Source: Prevotella sp. (GTDB lineage: Bacteria > Bacteroidota > Bacteroidia > Bacteroidales > Bacteroidaceae). From it: a DNA stretch of 46,435 nucleotides. A program made the position numbers and the translations under genes. Location: NCBI GenBank assembly GCA_017508965.1, contig JAFWQT010000097.1, positions 1 through 46,435 of the forward strand, given 5' to 3'. The number at the start of each line of letters is the position of its first letter. Within the stretch, counting starts at the first letter, position 1. Positions 25,708 through 32,820 of the stretch are shown here, one piece after another. Below the pieces are notes generated by a model. The model did no database searches. It was given only the letters and a program-made list of their open reading frames with translations, and had not been told where the DNA came from.

Positions 25708-25761
25708 CTAGGCCATCCTAGGCTCTCCTAGGCTTTCCTAGGACAGCCTAGGAAATCCTAG
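25708..25761. repeat. 10-bp CCTAGG tandem array
   Basis: CTAGG begins at 25708, 25718, 25728, 25738 and 25748, and CTAG again at 25758: an exact 10-base period in the 84-bp gap between the GH10-CE1 and GH43 genes. From the second unit on, each period carries the palindrome CCTAGG or CCTAGT. The four variable bases between copies differ. The array begins 3 bases after the GH10-CE1 stop. Confidence 0.9.
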
Positions 25762-25789
25762 TTCCCAAAAAACAACTTATCAACTCAAG

Positions 25790-27898
25790 ATGAAAAAATT
25801 ACTAACTATATCATTATTCATTTCCACGCTGGCGGCGTCGGCACAGAACCCGGTCATTCGCGACCAGTTCAGTGCCGACCCCACGGCAAGGGTTTTCAAC
25901 GGGCGTGTGTATCTCTATCCCTCACATGATATCTTCCCGCCCGAGGGCCAGCGACAAGACTGGTTCTGCATGGCCGACTATCATGTGTTCTCTTCCGAGA
26001 ATCTGACCGACTGGACCGACCATGGTGTGATTGTCACTCAGAACAAAGTGCCCTGGGTAAGACCAGACTCCTATTCGATGTGGGCGCCCGACTGCGTCTA
26101 CAGGAACGGCAAATACTATTTCTACTTCCCCTCTGCTCCTGCTGGAGGCATGCGTGGCTTCGGTGTCGGTGTAGCCGTCGCCGACAGCCCCGAAGGACCA
26201 TTCATTCCCGAGCCGGAGCCCATCAAGGGCATCAACGGCATCGACCCCTGCGTGCTGCTGGCGTCCGACGGCAACGCCTATATCTTCTGGGGTGCTGGAC
26301 GTTGCGCCAAGCTCAAGGATAACATGAAGGAACTTGCCGACGACACTCCGAAGGAGAAAGTGAAGTGGGGTGAGCGCGAATTCGAGATGATGGGCGTCAA
26401 CTGCCTCAAGGACCTGCCCAACCGTCAGGCTGAAGGCCCGTTCGCCTTCGAGTACAACGGCAATTACTACCTGACCTATCCTTATGTGAGGGAGAACACC
26501 GAGGTGCTCGGCTACGCTATGAGTAAGAACCCGATGGGGCCCTACGAATACAAAGGTCTCATCATGGCCGAGCATGCCAACGGCTGCTGGACCAACCACC
26601 ACAGCATTGTGAACTACAAGGGCCAGTGGTATCTGTTCTATCACCACAACTTCTTCTCACCCAACGACGACAAGCGCCGCTCCGTGCAGATTGAGAAACT
26701 CTTCTTCAATCCCGACGGCACCATCCAGGAGGTGAAGCCTACCATGCGTGGCGTGGGTATCAACAAGGCCACAGAGAAGATTCAGATCGACCGCTACAGC
26801 AGTGCTGCCGCCGATGTCACCAACGAATATGTCGACACTACCCGCGCCTTTGCCGGTGGTTGCGCCACCATGCCTGTCAAGGGTAGCTGGATACAGTATA
26901 ACGACGTTGACTTCAGCTGTCTGACCGACGGCTATCTGTACCTGTCTGCCAAGGCCAGCGACGACACCGAGTTCTGCATCCGCGAAGGCAGCGCCAAGGG
27001 TAAGGTCATTGCACGCATCAAGATGGCGGTAAGGCCGCCAGAGCCTCCCGCAGGAGCTGCTGCCAATCCCATGATGATGCGCTTCAACCGCGACCTGCGC
27101 AACCAGTGGCTCACACAGACAGCCGCCTTGGAGTATGCGCCGAAGGGTGTCACTAACCTGGTCGTCACCAACGAGGGCAACGGTGCCCTCAGCATCGACT
27201 GGCTGCAATTCAAGAACCGTCCTAAGTACTTCTCGCCTGTCACCACCCCGTCGGCACAGCCCGACGATGAAGGCTTCATCCGTCGCTGGCTGCTCTTGGA
27301 GCCCATCGACAAGCCCAATAGCGGCAATACCGTCTTCACCGACAGCTACTTGCGCGAGCACTTCAACAGGCAGTACTTCAAGGGTCAGCAGACCATCGTT
27401 CCGAAGAACGGCCAGAAGGTAAAGGCCACCTTCAAGCAGGAGCAGGCTCCCGCAGGCTTTGGCCGTGGCATGCAGCAGGCACCCGCCAAGCCTGAGGTGA
27501 AGACCGTCACCCAGAACCTCACCTGGCACGCCTTCGACAGCGAGAACATGAACGTCAAGCTATTCCGCTTCGCCGAGAAATATGGCGAGAAGGTATATGG
27601 CGTGCTCTTCTGGGCCGTCACCATCATCGACTGCGACGAAGACATCGAGAACGTCCGTCTGGCCGTAGGCTCCAATTCTGCCTCCATGTGGTGGCTCAAT
27701 GGCAAGGAGACGCTGCTGCTCAGCGGCGACCGCCGTATGGTGAAGGACGACGCCGTATCTCCACGTCTAACCCTGAAGAAGGGACGCAACATCCTGCGTG
27801 GCGCCATCATCAACGGCCCGGGCATGAGCGACTTCTGCGTCCGCTTCATCGACGAGAAGGGCAACCCCGTAAAGAACTTTAAAGTGAAAAGTGAATAA
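25790..27898 (+). CDS. GH43 beta-xylosidase/arabinofuranosidase with CBM6 and extra C-terminal domain
   Basis: The 702-residue protein has a signal peptide (1-19) and a GH43 domain (about 20-330) with the three acids Asp30 (SADPTARVF), Asp152 (GIDPCVL) and Glu215 (AEGPFAF). A CBM6-like domain follows (about 345-480, ending IDWLQFKNRP). The last part (about 490-702, starting GFIRRWLLLEPI) is an additional beta-rich domain that I cannot name; it includes MWWLNGKE and GRNILRGAIING, which resemble a sugar-binding jelly-roll. A Gly/Met/Pro-rich loop (about 550-570) links its halves. Expected role: removal of xylose or arabinose from xylan fragments. It is the second gene of the xylan operon. Confidence 0.88.
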   Translation: MKKLLTISLFISTLAASAQNPVIRDQFSADPTARVFNGRVYLYPSHDIFPPEGQRQDWFCMADYHVFSSENLTDWTDHGVIVTQNKVPWVRPDSYSMWAPDCVYRNGKYYFYFPSAPAGGMRGFGVGVAVADSPEGPFIPEPEPIKGINGIDPCVLLASDGNAYIFWGAGRCAKLKDNMKELADDTPKEKVKWGEREFEMMGVNCLKDLPNRQAEGPFAFEYNGNYYLTYPYVRENTEVLGYAMSKNPMGPYEYKGLIMAEHANGCWTNHHSIVNYKGQWYLFYHHNFFSPNDDKRRSVQIEKLFFNPDGTIQEVKPTMRGVGINKATEKIQIDRYSSAAADVTNEYVDTTRAFAGGCATMPVKGSWIQYNDVDFSCLTDGYLYLSAKASDDTEFCIREGSAKGKVIARIKMAVRPPEPPAGAAANPMMMRFNRDLRNQWLTQTAALEYAPKGVTNLVVTNEGNGALSIDWLQFKNRPKYFSPVTTPSAQPDDEGFIRRWLLLEPIDKPNSGNTVFTDSYLREHFNRQYFKGQQTIVPKNGQKVKATFKQEQAPAGFGRGMQQAPAKPEVKTVTQNLTWHAFDSENMNVKLFRFAEKYGEKVYGVLFWAVTIIDCDEDIENVRLAVGSNSASMWWLNGKETLLLSGDRRMVKDDAVSPRLTLKKGRNILRGAIINGPGMSDFCVRFIDEKGNPVKNFKVKSE

Positions 27899-27929
27899 TT
27901 TGCTACCGCAATAAATATAGAAGACAATT

Positions 27930-29399
27930 ATGAAGACGAAATATCTGATAGGTTTATCGGCTATACTTTGTACATTATCCATTGGTCCTGCAAGGGCACA
28001 AATTGGCGCACCCTTTATCCACGACCCCTCAACCCTCGCCGAATGCGACGGCAAGTGGTATACCTTCGGCACTGGCGGTGGCGGTATCATATCTGACGAC
28101 GGCTGGTCGTGGCATAGCGGCGCTGAGCGTCCTGGCGGCGGTGCAGCTCCCGACATGCTGAAGATAGGCGACCGTTACCTCTGTATCTATGGAGCCACCG
28201 GTGGTGGTCTGGGCGGCGGTCACAGCGGCCGTATCCTCACCATGTGGAACAAGACGCTCGACCCCAAGTCGCCCGACTTCAAGTGGAGCACCGCTGTCGA
28301 GGTATGCGCCTCCGACGGTATGGAAGACCAGGACGCCATCGACCCGGGTCTACTGCTCGACCCCACCACAGGTCGTCTGTGGGCCAGCTATGGCACCTAT
28401 TTCGGCACTATCCGTCTCATCGAGCTGGACCCGAATACCGGCTTCCGCGTGAGTGGCAACAAAGAGAAGGACATCGCCATCGACTGCGAGGCATCCGACC
28501 TCATCTACCGCAATGGCTGGTACTACCTGCTGGGCACCCACGGCACCTGCTGTGACGGTGTGAACTCCACCTATAATATCGTGGTAGGCCGCGCCAAGAG
28601 CGTTCAGGGACCCTATATCGATAATGTAGGTCGCGACATGTACCACGGCGGTGGCAAGATGGTCATTGCCGCTGGCGACCGCAAGACCGGTGCCGGACAC
28701 TTCGGACGCACCATCATCGACGAGGGCGTGGAGGTGATGTCGTTCCACTGGGAGGCCGACATGGACCAGGGTGGCAGCAGCGTACTGGCTGTACATCCCC
28801 TGCTCTGGAAGAACGACTGGCCCGTGGGTGGCGAGAAGTTCAAGGGCGGCACCTTCGAGATAGAGAGTGAGCGTCGCGGCTATGCCCTTGAGCTGGCTGT
28901 CGACTTCGTCCGCATGAACGTGGCCCGTCGCGGTGGCTTCTTCGGCAGACCTCAGGCCAACCAAGAGCCTCCCAAGCCCGTTCCCAACCAGACACTCGAC
29001 GAGGTGAAGGGCACCTGGCCAGCAGGCGATATCCCCGTGCGCTGTGGCGACTACATGTTCCGTCCCCACCAGCGCTGGACCATCACCGCCGTTCCCGAAA
29101 AGGGCGGCTATCTGAGCAACCCCTATTTCAAGATCACCATCGAGGGAACCGACCGCGCACTGGCAGCCACTGCCGACCGCGAAGTGTCCACCGTGCCCGC
29201 CTACACCGGAGCCGACGAACAGCTCTGGCGCATCGAGCAGCTCACCGACGGCACCTATCGCATCATGCCCAAGCGCATCCCCGGCGAGGATAACGACAAC
29301 ACCAAGCTTGTGCTCTATTCCATAGCCGACAGCACCCCCACGCTTGCCGCCTACGATTTCAGCAGCGACAACAGCAAGTGGAATTTCCGCAACCATTAA
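27930..29399 (+). CDS. GH43 arabinanase-like enzyme with C-terminal lectin-like domain, secreted
   Basis: The 489-residue protein has a signal peptide (1 to about 24) and a five-bladed GH43 fold with Asp32 (IHDPST), Asp138 (AIDPGLL) and Glu187 (CEASDLI). This resembles the arabinan-active GH43 branch. Glycine-rich loops (48-53, 90-99) are unusual. Residues from about 365 form a separate domain with ADEQLWRIEQLTDGTYRI, typical of a ricin-type beta-trefoil. It would remove or cut arabinose-containing chains and bind polymer. It starts 31 bp after the previous gene and is followed by the operon terminator. Confidence 0.85.
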   Translation: MKTKYLIGLSAILCTLSIGPARAQIGAPFIHDPSTLAECDGKWYTFGTGGGGIISDDGWSWHSGAERPGGGAAPDMLKIGDRYLCIYGATGGGLGGGHSGRILTMWNKTLDPKSPDFKWSTAVEVCASDGMEDQDAIDPGLLLDPTTGRLWASYGTYFGTIRLIELDPNTGFRVSGNKEKDIAIDCEASDLIYRNGWYYLLGTHGTCCDGVNSTYNIVVGRAKSVQGPYIDNVGRDMYHGGGKMVIAAGDRKTGAGHFGRTIIDEGVEVMSFHWEADMDQGGSSVLAVHPLLWKNDWPVGGEKFKGGTFEIESERRGYALELAVDFVRMNVARRGGFFGRPQANQEPPKPVPNQTLDEVKGTWPAGDIPVRCGDYMFRPHQRWTITAVPEKGGYLSNPYFKITIEGTDRALAATADREVSTVPAYTGADEQLWRIEQLTDGTYRIMPKRIPGEDNDNTKLVLYSIADSTPTLAAYDFSSDNSKWNFRNH

Positions 29400-29438
29400 T
29401 AGGGTATACAACATTTTATAAATCCTCCTTTTCTCGGT

Positions 29439-29483
29439 ACACCCCCGGTCGTTTTTCATTCCAAACGCCGGGGGTGTTTTTTT
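29439..29483 (+). terminator. Terminator of the xylan operon
   Basis: ACACCCCCGG (29439-29448) pairs perfectly with CCGGGGGTGT (29468-29477). CGTTT/AAACG inside extends the stem past one bulged T. T residues follow at 29478-29483. This is a strong intrinsic terminator. Confidence 0.92.
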
Positions 29484-29514
29484 ATTTCTTTCTTTCCAAT
29501 ACCTACTTGCCTTC

Positions 29515-29690
29515 CTTCCGCCTATTGGAAGCATCTCTTCCGCCTATTAGAAGCAATGCTTCCGCCTATTAATTGCAAGTCAAGCAGACTTTAATTGGAA
29601 GTCAAACAGACTTTAATTGAATAGCAAATAGACTTTAGTTGGTTGACAAATAGACTTTAATTGGTTGACAAATAGACTTTAGGAATTTTT
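29515..29690. repeat. 22-bp-period degenerate tandem array (array C)
   Basis: Eight consecutive 22-base units start at 29515, 29537, 29559, 29581, 29603, 29625, 29647 and 29669. The first three begin CTTCCGCCTATT. The last five carry AGACTTTA, with CAAATAGACTTTA in the final three. The change of sequence type occurs at a unit boundary without losing the period. The array lies between the xylan terminator and the tautomerase promoter, so it is probably not transcribed with either. Apart from this array and the promoter, I see nothing in the 29484-29793 gap. Confidence 0.9.
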
Positions 29691-29737
29691 CGGGTGCACT
29701 TTTTGTCTGCTCATTTTGCCTTTTTTCTATGCTTTCC

Positions 29738-29768
29738 TTTGCCCTTTCCCGACTTTTATTTATATTTG
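29738..29768 (+). promoter_or_regulatory. Promoter for tautomerase-thioesterase genes
   Basis: TTTG (29738-29741), 19 bases, TATATTTG (29761-29768) match the Bacteroidetes consensus. The box lies 25 bases before the ATG at 29794, which excludes the longer upstream reading frame. Confidence 0.75.
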
Positions 29769-29793
29769 CAATCATTTTTACAAATTTATAACT

Positions 29794-30033
29794 ATGCCGT
29801 ATATCAGAATCAAGGCCTATCCTAAGGATCAGGCAACGAAGGAGAAAGTAGTGGAGGCCATCAACAAGGCTTTTGTGGACAACTGGGGATGCGCACCCGA
29901 AGCCATCAGCATCTCGATTGAAGAGGTGGCACCGGAAGACTGGGTGGAGCAGGTGGAGAAGAAGGAAATTCTGCCCATGGCTGATAAAATGTACGTCATG
30001 AACGGCCAGAAGAAGTATGAGAAAAATAATTAA
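29794..30033 (+). CDS. 4-oxalocrotonate tautomerase family protein
   Basis: The 79-residue protein begins MPYIRIKAYPKDQATKEKVV. Once Met is removed, Pro is the N-terminal catalytic base of the tautomerase superfamily. The start at 29794 is fixed by this Pro and by the promoter; an upstream extension to 29716 would bury the Pro. The physiological substrate of such small members in gut bacteria is unknown. Its 3' end overlaps the thioesterase start by 17 bp, so the two are translated together. Confidence 0.85.
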   Translation: MPYIRIKAYPKDQATKEKVVEAINKAFVDNWGCAPEAISISIEEVAPEDWVEQVEKKEILPMADKMYVMNGQKKYEKNN

Positions 30034-30496
30034 TCCCTGGAGCAAGCACCCGCAGTATAACTGCTTCGGATGCTGCATGGACAACCCCATAGGACTGCAC
30101 ATGGAGTTCTATGAGGACGGCGACTACATAGTGAGCCGATGGCATCCGGAGAAGAACTTCCAGGGATGGGTGAACACGATGCACGGGGGCATTCTGAGCA
30201 CGCTTATCGACGAGACTTGCGGATGGGTGGTGACGCGGAAGATGCAGACCAGCGGATTCACCACGGCGCTGAACGTGAAGTTCCGCAAGGCTGTGCCGAC
30301 CACCGAGCTGTTGCTCACCATACGCGCCAGCATTGTGAAGCAGGTGAGGAACCTGCTCTTTATCCATGCGGAGATAATGAACGCGCGGGGAGAACTGTGC
30401 GTGGAGGGAGAGGCCACCTATTTCCTGATGAACGAAGAGAAGGCGCAGGAGATGGGGTTCCGCCAATGTGAGGTGGAAGAGGAAGAGACCGACTGA
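30017..30496 (+). CDS. Hotdog-fold (PaaI-type) thioesterase
   Basis: The 159-residue protein holds the hotdog thioesterase segment WVNTMHGGILSTLIDETCGW (H-G-G-x8-D-E), with an N-terminal Cys-rich piece (YNCFGCCMDNPIGL) usual in this PaaI branch, and the later ALNVKFRKAVP strand. It should cleave an acyl-CoA thioester; the substrate is not known. It overlaps the tautomerase gene by 17 bp and converges with the M6 protease gene 5 bp away. The C-terminus is very acidic (EVEEEETD). Confidence 0.85.
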   Translation: MRKIINPWSKHPQYNCFGCCMDNPIGLHMEFYEDGDYIVSRWHPEKNFQGWVNTMHGGILSTLIDETCGWVVTRKMQTSGFTTALNVKFRKAVPTTELLLTIRASIVKQVRNLLFIHAEIMNARGELCVEGEATYFLMNEEKAQEMGFRQCEVEEEETD

Positions 30497-30501
30497 GGCG
30501 C

Positions 30502-32043
30502 TTACTGCACCACGTATTTACGGCCCTGACGGATGTAGGTGCCCTTGTGGGTGGGCCTGCCGCTGAGCCGGCGCCCCTGCAGGTCGTACCATACGGAGGA
30601 GGAAGGGGCATCGGCCTGGGCATCGGTGATTCCCGATGAAGGGTCGTTGTTGGTGAAGTCGAAGGAGATGAGTCCGTCGGCCGACATGGTGATGTAGCTG
30701 ATGGTCACGTCGAGCAGCCGCTGGCGCTTGCTGTTCGCCAGGTACATTTCGGTCTTTGGCGAAGTGGTGGCCGAGAGTTCATCGTTTGTATAGAACGGCG
30801 TGACGTAGGGGTAGGGCGAGGTGCTCAGGTAGCGGCTGTTCATGTACATGTCGTTGTCGTAGGCCTGCAGGTCGTTTGCTTTCAGATAGTGGGTCCATTG
30901 GCGGTAGGTGAGGTTGTCGGCATGCACCAGCTGCAGTCCCAGTTGTGAGATAGAGTTGTTCACGCTGTTGCGCATCCATTTGTCTTCGTCGTAGCAGACG
31001 TGCCACACCACGAGTCCCTTGCCCGGCAGTCCGAAGTCCCATCCGCGCTGCTGGCGGTTTTCCAGCAGATAGTATTCATTGGCGGTATGGCGGATGAGAT
31101 AGGCGTTGCCGCCCTCGGCAATGGGTTTCAGGTTTCTTACGGAGGTAGTCGAGGTGAGTTCAATGGGCTCTATCCATCCCAGCTGTATCTGCTCGAGCGG
31201 GCCGTAGTTGGGCGGGCACCATCCGTAGTTGATGTAGTTGCCGCCGTCCATGAGCGCCCAGTCGTCGACCACATAGTCGGTGGAGCCGTTGGTGGGGTAG
31301 AGGTCGGGCAGTCCGAGGCAATGCGAGAACTCGTGGCAGATGGTGCCGATGCCTGAGTTGAACGTGCGCACCGTGCTCCAGTATTCGGCCGAGGTGGAGG
31401 CCTGGGCAATGGAGAGCCCGTCGGGAGTCATCACGCTGATGTCGGTGTAGGTGCTGGGCAGCAGGTAGCCCCATTCGTCGAGTAGCGAGGAGGGACCGGC
31501 ATAGATGTAGAGAATCTGGTCTACGCTGCCGTCGCCGTCCCAGTCGTATGGGTGGAAGTCGCGCCCTGCCTGGTCGTTCACCATCATCGTGGTGGCCTCT
31601 TCGGTCTCGGTTTCTTTATAGCCGAACTGGCTCTGGGCGGTGGTGCTTACCTGATAGGGGCCCACGATGTCGAAATGGAGGTTCAGTTTGCCGTGCGACT
31701 GGTCGCGGAAATAGTCGGCCACGGAACCTCTGCCGTAGCGTTCCTCGCCTTCGTGGAGGTCGTCGGTGAAATGGTTGAACAGATTGTCGTAGAATTCCAG
31801 GTTGTGCGCGGGCTTGAATTTCGTGTCGCTGAACTCCACCAGCACCACCAGCTGCCTGTAGGTCTTGGCGGGGTCCCAATTCTTTGATGTAGTGCCCAGC
31901 TTCCGCTTCATCGCATGCCGGTGAGCATTGCCCGTCTTTTCGGCGTGGCGTATGCATCCCATGCGGTGCACAGTCTGGGCAGATGCCATCAGCGCCAGCA
32001 GCATCATGCACAGAAGAGCGATATGTCGGTTGTTTGCAGTCAA
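30502..32043 (-). CDS. M6-family secreted metalloprotease
   Basis: The 513-residue protein has a signal peptide (1 to about 22) and the zinc motif HEFSHCLGLPD (237-247), typical of the M6 (immune inhibitor A) group. DWDGDGSVD (167-175) looks like a calcium loop. The final 35 residues (VWYDLQGRRL...GTYIRQGRKYVVQ) are the short secretion tail seen on other proteins here. It should act outside the cell on proteins. Its leader contains a large GC-rich inverted repeat between promoter and start. It is a single-gene unit facing the thioesterase gene. Confidence 0.9.
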   Translation of the reverse strand: MTANNRHIALLCMMLLALMASAQTVHRMGCIRHAEKTGNAHRHAMKRKLGTTSKNWDPAKTYRQLVVLVEFSDTKFKPAHNLEFYDNLFNHFTDDLHEGEERYGRGSVADYFRDQSHGKLNLHFDIVGPYQVSTTAQSQFGYKETETEEATTMMVNDQAGRDFHPYDWDGDGSVDQILYIYAGPSSLLDEWGYLLPSTYTDISVMTPDGLSIAQASTSAEYWSTVRTFNSGIGTICHEFSHCLGLPDLYPTNGSTDYVVDDWALMDGGNYINYGWCPPNYGPLEQIQLGWIEPIELTSTTSVRNLKPIAEGGNAYLIRHTANEYYLLENRQQRGWDFGLPGKGLVVWHVCYDEDKWMRNSVNNSISQLGLQLVHADNLTYRQWTHYLKANDLQAYDNDMYMNSRYLSTSPYPYVTPFYTNDELSATTSPKTEMYLANSKRQRLLDVTISYITMSADGLISFDFTNNDPSSGITDAQADAPSSSVWYDLQGRRLSGRPTHKGTYIRQGRKYVVQ

Positions 32044-32084
32044 AATATATCCATAAATATCTTTTCCGGCCTACCTTTATCAAC

Positions 32085-32180
32085 CACCCCTAGCCCCTCC
32101 TTTCTAAGGAGGGGGAGTAGATAGCATTGTAGGCCATTGTACTCCCCGCCCCTCAAGGGGAGGGGTTAGGGGTGGGGTCT
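32085..32180. repeat. C/G-rich inverted element, copy 2, in the M6 leader
   Basis: ACCACCCCTAGCCCCTCC at about 32080-32097 is the inverse of GGAGGGGTTAGGGGTGGGGT at about 32159-32178, with a few mismatches. Inside, GGAGGGGGAGTA (from about 32106) mirrors TACTCCCCGCCCC (from about 32138), leaving a centre of about 20 bases. Each half can also fold alone. The element is downstream of the M6 promoter, so it would form a strong hairpin in that mRNA's leader. It shares ACTCCCCGCCC and a G-rich half with the element at 11893. Confidence 0.8.
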
Positions 32181-32196
32181 GTTACCTTTCTTTTTG

Positions 32197-32229
32197 CAAA
32201 GATACGATTTTTGCGGGAGTAAATCCAAA
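32197..32229 (-). promoter_or_regulatory. Promoter for the M6 protease gene
   Basis: On the minus strand TTTG (32226-32229) is followed after 21 bases by TATCTTTG (32197-32204). The predicted leader is about 150 nt and contains the inverted element. Confidence 0.7.
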
Positions 32230-32267
32230 AATAAGTAAGAATAATCGGGATTTACCTTGAAATTGAC

Positions 32268-32275
32268 TATATTTG
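32268..32275 (+). promoter_or_regulatory. -7 box for the GNAT gene
   Basis: TATATTTG matches TAnnTTTG and ends 17 bases before the ATG at 32293. It lies inside the longer TTG-started frame, which supports the ATG start. Confidence 0.55.
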
Positions 32276-32292
32276 TAACCAAAAACAGGAAT

Positions 32293-32811
32293 ATGGCGGA
32301 ACTATCGGCAAAGCGGCAATGCGGCAGGGCCATCAGAAAGGCTGCGCTGGATGACGTGGCGGACATCATGCAGGTGATGGCTGCCGCTAAGACCATTATG
32401 CGACAGTCGGGGAACCTGCACCAATGGGGCGAGGGCTATCCCTCGGCGGAGGTCATCGGCGCTGATATCAGGAAGGAGGGCGGCTATGTAGTGACCGACG
32501 AGGGCAGGGTAGTGGCCTATTTCGCGCTGCTGCCGTCGCCGGAGCCCACCTACGCCAAAATATATAAGGGAACGTGGCTAGACGACACGCTCCCTTATCA
32601 TGTTATTCATCGCATGGCCAGCTATCCCGATGTTCACCATATCTTCAGCGACATCATGGACTTCTGCCTTGCCATAGACCGTAACATCCGCATCGATACC
32701 CATCGCGACAACACCATCATGCAGCACAACATCGTGAAGCACGGCTTCGGCTACTGCGGCATCATCTACCTGGCGTCGGGCGACGAGCGGCTGGCCTATC
32801 AGCTGTTGTAA
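32293..32811 (+). CDS. GNAT-family N-acetyltransferase
   Basis: I start this gene at the ATG at 32293 (172 residues); a TTG 12 codons earlier precedes the likely promoter box. The sequence shows an acetyltransferase layout: RKAALDDVADIMQVMAAAK, VVTDEGRVVAYFALLPSPEPTY, and the C-terminal IRIDTHRDNTIMQHNIVKHGFGYCGIIYL, a strand-helix pair seen in many GNAT enzymes that act on small molecules or protein ends. The substrate is not known. It converges with the rhodanese/metallo-hydrolase gene, leaving only 9 bp and no visible terminator. Confidence 0.8.
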   Translation: MAELSAKRQCGRAIRKAALDDVADIMQVMAAAKTIMRQSGNLHQWGEGYPSAEVIGADIRKEGGYVVTDEGRVVAYFALLPSPEPTYAKIYKGTWLDDTLPYHVIHRMASYPDVHHIFSDIMDFCLAIDRNIRIDTHRDNTIMQHNIVKHGFGYCGIIYLASGDERLAYQLL

Positions 32812-32820
32812 TCTTCCAGT

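Noticed and set aside
29515-29690. Possible CRISPR array
   Set aside because: The units are adjoining 22-base pieces without conserved repeats alternating with unique spacers, and no cas gene is present. The same holds for the arrays at 2449 and 9197.
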